Source of the DNA: a virus
Virus record (IMG/VR): IMGVR_UViG_3300025806_000067
Location: 1-39,497 of that record
DNA length: 39,497 nt
Direction: 5' to 3' (one strand)
The notes under the pieces were generated by a model. The model made no database searches. It was not told where the DNA came from and saw only the letters and a program-made list of their open reading frames with translations. Below, piece after piece: positions 35,357 through 39,497 of the stretch. The number at the start of each line of letters is the position of its first letter. Within the stretch, counting starts at the first letter, position 1. The position numbers and the translations under genes were made by a program.

Positions 35357-36555
35357 TGAGTAATAAGATTAGAGTAAGGTTAAGTAAGTCAGAAGCTGAG
35401 TACCTAGATTTAAAAGTTAAGACAAACGACAAGGGAAGGAGTCAGGCAAGGTACTATATTTCTGAGGAGCAACATGAAGAGATAACAAAGATCAGAACAA
35501 CACCTAACAAAAGGAAGTTTGTAGAAACAATTAAGAAGCTTGATAAGAAAGGCAACGTAATATCCAGTACTGAGAAGCTGCAAAGTAAACCTATAGATGT
35601 CCCTGATAACTTTGAGGTTATTAAGGTTAGTACATCAAAGACTACAGGGATGCAATGGGTGCAGTACGCACCAAAGAAGGTTGAGAAGGGTGATATTGAA
35701 GAGCATAACTATTTCAAGGTTAGAGATTCTTTAATTGAAGAAATGAAACTTTACGCGCCTGTTTATCCAAAGGTTGAGTATTTAGATGCTAAAGAATCAC
35801 ATTGTCTAGTGTTTGACCCTGCTGATATTCATATCGGTAAAATAGCATCATCTTTTGAAACTGGTGAAGATTATAATTCACAGATAGCAGTTAATAGAGT
35901 TATGAATGGATTAAAAGGTATTTTAAGTAAGTCTAAAGGATTTAGTTTTGATAAGGTTATATTTGTAGCAGGTAATGATATTTTACACGTAGATTCGCCT
36001 AATAACACCACTACAAGCGGTACAAGGCAAGATGTAGATGGTATGTGGTATGATTCATTCTTAATGGCTAAGAAGTTATTAGTAGATGTTATTGAATTAT
36101 TAATGCAAGTAGCACCAGTAGAAGTAGTGTTTAACCCATCTAATCATGACTTTATGTCGGGGTTTATGTTGCTAGATTCGGTTAGTTCATGGTTTCATAA
36201 ATCTGAAGATGTTACTTTTGATTGTGATATGAGCCATAGAAAATACACTAAGTATTATGATAATTTAATTTGTACGACTCACATGGATGGTGCTAAGATG
36301 GATTTATTACCCGTATTAGTAGCGCAAGAAAGTAAGATGTGGGATTCTACAACGCGTAGATATGTTTACGGTCATCACGTACATCATAAAATAGCTAAAG
36401 ATTATCCAGGTATTACTTTAGAAACTTTAAGAAGTCCAAGTGGTGCAGATTCATGGCATCATAGAAACGGTTATCAACACGCTCCAGTAGCGGTAGAAGC
36501 TTTTATACATCATAAGAAAGATGGGCAAATCTGTAGAATAACAGAAAACTTTTAG
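35356..36555 (+). CDS. calcineurin-like metallophosphoesterase
   Basis: 399 aa from ATG 35356; the track upstream to 35314 has no better start. Metal-binding motifs in order: DPADIHIGK (Asp157, His159), AGNDILHVD (about 205-213), NPSNHDF (about 256-262), TTHMDGAK, and YGHHVHHK (about 336-343). N-terminal residues 1-115 are a Lys-rich extension, perhaps nucleic-acid binding. Phage relatives are often annotated as oligoribonuclease or DNA-repair exonuclease, which is unproven. It could trim nucleic acid or process nucleotides. A promoter-like box follows the gene. Confidence 0.8.
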   Translation: MSNKIRVRLSKSEAEYLDLKVKTNDKGRSQARYYISEEQHEEITKIRTTPNKRKFVETIKKLDKKGNVISSTEKLQSKPIDVPDNFEVIKVSTSKTTGMQWVQYAPKKVEKGDIEEHNYFKVRDSLIEEMKLYAPVYPKVEYLDAKESHCLVFDPADIHIGKIASSFETGEDYNSQIAVNRVMNGLKGILSKSKGFSFDKVIFVAGNDILHVDSPNNTTTSGTRQDVDGMWYDSFLMAKKLLVDVIELLMQVAPVEVVFNPSNHDFMSGFMLLDSVSSWFHKSEDVTFDCDMSHRKYTKYYDNLICTTHMDGAKMDLLPVLVAQESKMWDSTTRRYVYGHHVHHKIAKDYPGITLETLRSPSGADSWHHRNGYQHAPVAVEAFIHHKKDGQICRITENF

Positions 36556-36648
36556 TATATTTACGGCATAGTGTCGTAGCTATTTAAAAAACTTTATTAA
36601 ATCCCTTAACTTGATGAGTCTGCGACCTTTGATAGTTAGGGGTTTTTT
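36556..36648 (+). ncRNA. candidate terminated leader/small RNA
   Basis: TATATTTA (36556-36563) could be a -7 box. About 40 nt later, CCCTTAAC (36603-36610) pairs with GTTAGGGG (36635-36642, one G-U), followed by six T, a terminator with a 24-nt loop. The HNH gene starts 5 nt after the T tract. The unit could be an attenuated leader of that gene, or simply the terminator of the phosphoesterase gene. Confidence 0.4.
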
Positions 36649-36652
36649 ATTT

Positions 36653-37132
36653 ATGGAAATTTGGAAGAGTATTAAAGATTACCCTAATTACGAAGTAAGT
36701 AATATAGGAAGAGTTAAGAGTCTTTGGTTTGGTAAAGAAAGGATTTTGAAAGGAGGCGTGAGTGTAGGGTATAAGAAGGTGCAGTTAACCAGATACTCTA
36801 TTAATAAAACATTTAGAGTGCACCAACTAGTAGCTATGGCTTTCTTGGGTCATAATCCTAATGGGCATAGTCTTGTGATAGATCATATAGATAATGATAG
36901 ATTGAATAATAAACTAGATAATCTACAAATCATATCTAATAGAGAGAATATTGTTAAGAATAATAAGAAAGGAAGATCTTCTTTTGTGGGTGTTAGTTAT
37001 CAGTCAAAAAGAAAAGCAAAATGGAGGGCTAGGATACAAGTGAATGGTAAAAGAAAAATATTAGGTCATTTTAACAGTGAGTTAGAGGCGAACGAGGCAT
37101 ACCAAAAAGCACTAAAAGAATTAGTTTATTAA
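36653..37132 (+). CDS. NUMOD4-HNH-AP2 homing-type endonuclease
   Basis: 159 aa from ATG 36653. The frame extends to 36611, but the terminator hairpin covers that part, so 36653 is preferred. Residues about 1-45: NUMOD4 module (IWKSIKDYPNYEVSNIGRVK). About 55-100: HNH core (FRVHQLVAMAFLGHNPNGHS, then VIDHIDNDRLNNKLDNLQII with catalytic Asp-His and Asn). About 115-159: AP2-like DNA-binding domain (GVSYQSKRKAKWRARIQVNG). Free-standing homing endonucleases of this type spread between phages. It sits between two operons, as an insert would. Confidence 0.9.
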   Translation: MEIWKSIKDYPNYEVSNIGRVKSLWFGKERILKGGVSVGYKKVQLTRYSINKTFRVHQLVAMAFLGHNPNGHSLVIDHIDNDRLNNKLDNLQIISNRENIVKNNKKGRSSFVGVSYQSKRKAKWRARIQVNGKRKILGHFNSELEANEAYQKALKELVY

Positions 37133-37140
37133 AAAATAAT

Positions 37141-37148
37141 TATATTTA
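37141..37148 (+). promoter_or_regulatory. -7 box TATATTTA next to a start codon
   Basis: TATATTTA, then CAACT, then ATG at 37154. As at 2610, 10194 and 14253, the box is 4-5 nt from the start codon, so the transcript would be leaderless. No 19-bp palindrome is present here. Confidence 0.55.
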
Positions 37149-37153
37149 CAACT

Positions 37154-37363
37154 ATGGAAGAAGAAAACAAGCCTAAAGAGGTAAAAAAGAAAAAGGTAGC
37201 TAAAGCTCCTAAATTAGTTATTGCTGATAAGATGGATAACCTGGTTAGTGAAATGTCTAGTATTTTATTAAAAAGTAGAAGCGAGATAGGTACAGCAGCT
37301 TGTGCTAACCTTAATAAAGCTATTGCAGATTTAAACAGAATATCTAAGAACCTTAAAAGGTAA
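37154..37363 (+). CDS. hypothetical protein, 69 aa, Lys-rich N-terminus
   Basis: MEEENKPKEVKKKKVAKAPK forms a charged, disordered start, followed by a helical hairpin with NLVSEMSSILLKSRSEIGTA and LNKAIADLNRISKNLK. Coupled to the next gene (TAATG). It could be a small structural or assembly factor; no motif. Confidence 0.65.
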   Translation: MEEENKPKEVKKKKVAKAPKLVIADKMDNLVSEMSSILLKSRSEIGTAACANLNKAIADLNRISKNLKR

Positions 37364-38151
37364 TGATAAAAGCAACTATACTAAACAAAGAATACACTAT
37401 TAGAAACGAGTGGAGCGATAACACTATTAAGCAAATGAGTAAGGCTCATTCTTATTTAGGTGAAATCCCACAATGGTTAGAACATTATCTATATTCTGAT
37501 GAACCATCTAGCATATCAACAAGTAAGTTATTAAAGTTCTACATTGATTGGATAGAGCTGTTTAGTGATATACCTAGAGATTTATTAGAAGCAGATATTA
37601 AGGTTGAAGATGCTAATGATGTATCTTTGACCTTTTTGTTTGAAACCGTATCTAAGTTCTTAGGTGAACCGTCTGAGAATGAAATAGGGAGTAGTGAAAC
37701 GATTGTATTAGGTAAAACTACTTATACACTTATTGAAAGCGTTAAAACAGCAGGAGGAGTAGATAAGATGTTAGGTGGTGCTACTTATAAACACTTTGCA
37801 GAAAGTCAAGCACTAGCTAACCTATACCAACAAAAGAAGTATAGAAAGTGGGAGTATTTAAGTAATATAACTGCAATCTTATTTAGAGAGAATCCTAACG
37901 AGCAGTATGATGATAGTTTAATAGAAATGAGAAGTAAGGCTTTTGAAAACTTACCAGTATCAGAAGCGTATAAAGGTTATTTTTTTTTGCTCAATTCTTT
38001 AAACAGCAATCAAAATTCTTTAGTAATATCTTTAATGGAAAAAAAGGAATCCCTATTGGATCAGTCAGTGAAAAAATCATGCAGCAACTTTATTGGGAGA
38101 ATAAAGCCTATGAAATTGCTGAAAAGAATATTTTCACTAAAGAAGGATTAA
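37363..38151 (+). CDS. conserved phage protein, frameshift donor (tail-assembly-chaperone candidate)
   Basis: 262 aa in the zero frame. Residues 1-206 are normal globular sequence (MIKATILNKEYTIRNEWSDN, HFAESQALANLYQQKKYRKW, RSKAFENLPVSEAYKGYF). After a T9 run at 37980-37988 the zero frame becomes Asn/Ser/Lys-rich, whereas the -1 frame continues with protein-like sequence to 38291. A -1 shift on T_TTT_TTT or T_TTT_TTG would give about 309 aa. Siphovirus tail chaperones (gpG/gpGT) use such a shift; the identity as chaperone is inferred only. Confidence 0.65.
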   Translation: MIKATILNKEYTIRNEWSDNTIKQMSKAHSYLGEIPQWLEHYLYSDEPSSISTSKLLKFYIDWIELFSDIPRDLLEADIKVEDANDVSLTFLFETVSKFLGEPSENEIGSSETIVLGKTTYTLIESVKTAGGVDKMLGGATYKHFAESQALANLYQQKKYRKWEYLSNITAILFRENPNEQYDDSLIEMRSKAFENLPVSEAYKGYFFLLNSLNSNQNSLVISLMEKKESLLDQSVKKSCSNFIGRIKPMKLLKRIFSLKKD

Positions 38152-38291
38152 CACCATTAGAAAGCGTTTATAATACTAATGTATGGGATATACTAAGGTA
38201 TGTGAGTATTGAGGTAGCAAAGGAAACTTTAACCTATGAGATAAAAGAACAAGCGCATAATAGAAACAAACCAAAACGGAAAAGGAAATGA
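37980..38291 (+). CDS. -1 frame extension of the preceding gene
   Basis: In the -1 frame, open from 37974 (after TAA 37971-37973), the sequence reads FFFAQFFKQQSKFFSNIFNG then KKGIPIGSVSEKIMQQLYWE, NKAYEIAEKNIFTKEGLTPL and ends with a basic KPKRKRK. The first ATG in this frame (38079) lies in the middle of this smooth sequence, so it is probably not an independent start. Either ribosomal frameshifting at the T9 run or one missing T in the assembly joins it to 37363. It overlaps the next gene by 4 nt. Confidence 0.65.
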   Translation, partial: FFFAQFFKQQSKFFSNIFNGKKGIPIGSVSEKIMQQLYWENKAYEIAEKNIFTKEGLTPLESVYNTNVWDILRYVSIEVAKETLTYEIKEQAHNRNKPKRKRK

Positions 38292-38782
38292 TTAAGATAG
38301 AAGATATTAATAGACCCGTTAAAGTGGGAGAATCTTACTTAGTGCCTTGTGTTGTAAGGCATGATAATAGTATTACTTATATAACTCCTGTTATTAATCA
38401 CCCTCATAACGATGTTGAGAATGGACAAAAGGAAGTGCATTACCATGTTGATTACAGGTTTTTAAAGCATAAAAACGATGATTACTATCCTACTGTAGTT
38501 AATAAACACTCTAAGTATTATTTTGCTGAAGAAATTAGACCTCAAAAGGGTGTTCATGGTAAGTTAGAGTATTTTATTATGCCTGTTATAAATGAAGAAC
38601 ACAAAGGTATAACTCCTTCTTTTCAGATAAGTAAAAGTAAATTAAAACATAAGTGCATACATAAAGGAAAATGCCCACATAGAGGGTTTGATTTATCACA
38701 AGTTAAACCTAAAGATGGGGTTATAAAGTGCCCTTTACATGGGTTAATATTTAACGAAACAAGCAAAGAACTATTAAAATGA
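38288..38782 (+). CDS. Rieske-type [2Fe-2S] protein
   Basis: 164 aa. C-terminal residues 129-131 CPH and 148-151 CPLH form a full Rieske motif C-x-H-(16)-C-x-x-H: KGKCPHRGFDLS then DGVIKCPLHGLIF. The N-terminal 115 residues are beta-rich with many His and Asp (INHPHNDVENGQKEVHYHVD) and have no membrane anchor or oxygenase domain. In a phage the cluster may be structural, as for the iron-sulphur cluster known in lambda tail-tip protein gpL. It overlaps the glycosyltransferase start by 4 nt. Confidence 0.82.
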   Translation: MIKIEDINRPVKVGESYLVPCVVRHDNSITYITPVINHPHNDVENGQKEVHYHVDYRFLKHKNDDYYPTVVNKHSKYYFAEEIRPQKGVHGKLEYFIMPVINEEHKGITPSFQISKSKLKHKCIHKGKCPHRGFDLSQVKPKDGVIKCPLHGLIFNETSKELLK

Positions 38783-39497
38783 GTAACCCAAGAGTATTAG
38801 TATCAATGCCTACAGCATCATCTAAAGATTATTGCGTAGAAGAGTTTATAACACAACTAAAAACATTTACCTATTTAAACTATGATATATTTGTATTGGA
38901 TAATTCACCTGATGCGAATCATGTTAAGTTATTTTGGGAGCGAGGTATTAAAGCCGTTCACGAACCGTTTAAAGCAGATTTTAAAACTACTAAGGGCAGG
39001 GAGGAATTAGCAAGGCATCAAAATATTATACGTAGTTACTTTTTAAATGGTAATTACGATTATTTACTAATGATTGAAAGTGATGTATTTACGGGTGAAT
39101 GTATCATAGAAAACTTAGTTACTTATGCTGATGTTTACGGTGCTAGTATTGTAACTGCAACTTATGAGATTAAGAAAGAAGAGGAAGATGTTTTATGTTT
39201 AACAAGTACTGTAGATACTAATTTAGTTCGTAGTGAGCTAATGATGACTAGAAAAGGTGGTTATGATTTAATGGGTCAAGGTTGTGTACCTTTAAGGCAT
39301 CTTTTAAGTGATGTAGATGCAAAGATAACCGCTACTGGAATTGGTTGTACTTTATTCAGTAGAGAGGTGTTAGAGGATATTAAATTTAGAACTGACCCAA
39401 AGGTAAGTAAGAAAGCTTTTAGTGATACATTTGTATTTACTGATGCTGCTAAGTTAGGATATGAAATTTTAATTAACAGTAATCTTTTATGTACCCA
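38779..39497 (+). CDS. glycosyltransferase (GT-A type), 5' part
   Basis: ATG 38779 overlaps the previous stop (ATGA). The gene continues through the circular junction into 1-135 to give about 242 aa. PRVLVSMPTASSKDYCVEEF at the start, VLDNSP (about 39-44) and YLLMIESDVF (about 95-104) match a nucleotide-sugar-binding Rossmann-like GT-A fold with an ExDx metal motif (Glu100, Asp102). GREELARHQNIIRSYF is the helix before it. It could glycosylate virion protein, host surface or, given the unusual dCMP-type enzyme, modified DNA; nothing decides. Confidence 0.78.
   Translation, partial: MSNPRVLVSMPTASSKDYCVEEFITQLKTFTYLNYDIFVLDNSPDANHVKLFWERGIKAVHEPFKADFKTTKGREELARHQNIIRSYFLNGNYDYLLMIESDVFTGECIIENLVTYADVYGASIVTATYEIKKEEEDVLCLTSTVDTNLVRSELMMTRKGGYDLMGQGCVPLRHLLSDVDAKITATGIGCTLFSREVLEDIKFRTDPKVSKKAFSDTFVFTDAAKLGYEILINSNLLCT
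39373..39497. repeat. terminal direct repeat (right copy)
   Basis: Matches bases 1-125 except for two silent differences (39378 T versus position 6 C; 39495 C versus position 123 A). Removing one copy gives a closed circle of 39,372 bp. Confidence 0.9.

Noticed and set aside
1-39497. CRISPR array, tRNA genes, rRNA
   Set aside because: No regularly spaced direct repeats and no cloverleaf-like segment were recognised by eye; a tRNA scan was not possible.

Overview
This window looks like one complete, circularly closed genome of a tailed double-stranded DNA phage (siphovirus-like: tape measure and tail-tube genes, no sheath or contractile genes seen). The first 125 bases repeat the last 125 with two silent differences, and one glycosyltransferase gene runs across the junction, so the unique length is about 39,372 bp. 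The DNA is very AT-rich. Many genes follow a Bacteroidetes-type promoter (TAnnTTTG, in the best cases preceded by TTG at 19 nt), ribosome binding sites are not obvious, and the accessory families (DUF3127, SH3-barrel protein, DUF6378, DUF5675, Lin1244-type replication protein) are those of Bacteroidetes phages. The host is therefore most likely a flavobacterium or relative. No integrase, CI-type repressor or partition system is seen, so a lytic life style is the default reading.

Layout. 0-10.1 kb: small genes, a fibre or structural protein, tail completion (HK97 gp10-like), distal tail/baseplate proteins and a 996-aa tape measure protein. 10.2-10.9 kb: three small genes. 11.0-13.8 kb: ClpP-like prohead protease with a scaffold-like tail, major capsid protein and tail-tube protein. 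13.8-14.2 kb: the only leftward gene, flanked by palindromes. 14.3-19.4 kb: portal, head-tail connector, beta-helix spike, and a lysis cassette (membrane coiled-coil protein, DUF5675 endolysin candidate, holin candidate). 19.5-30.5 kb: early/middle genes for recombination (Rad52-like annealing protein, DUF3127 SSB-like protein, VRR-NUC nuclease), replication (two DnaA-domain-IV-like proteins, Lin1244-type initiator, RecA/DnaB-like ATPase) and nucleotide metabolism (thymidylate synthase/dCMP hydroxymethylase family, MazG-like). 30.5-31.3 kb: tiny ORFs separated by palindromes. 31.3-33.5 kb: small genes, small and large terminase. 33.6-39.5 kb: small genes, a lipoprotein, a phosphoesterase, an HNH/AP2 homing-type endonuclease, a frameshifted gene (tail-assembly-chaperone candidate), a Rieske-type protein and the glycosyltransferase.

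Two signals stand out. (1) Four palindromic elements at 30.5-31.3 kb, and two more around the lone leftward gene at 13.8-14.2 kb, share end motifs (TTTATAAC or GCATAATG at one end, TGTTA at the other) with divergent interiors. They separate or flank single small ORFs, and the stop codons lie in or next to the left arm. This is the architecture of integron gene cassettes with attC sites, in a phage with no integrase. (2) A 19-bp palindrome, ATTTAGAAYCGTTCTAAAT, sits where the -33 element should be at three promoters whose -7 box lies 4 nt before the start codon, which suggests a phage-controlled class of leaderless promoters. Other notable items are a likely -1 frameshift at a T9 run, an Asn-to-Asp change in the thymidylate-synthase homologue that suggests dCMP as substrate, a Rieske iron-sulphur motif, and a well-conserved ORF that lacks any normal start codon.
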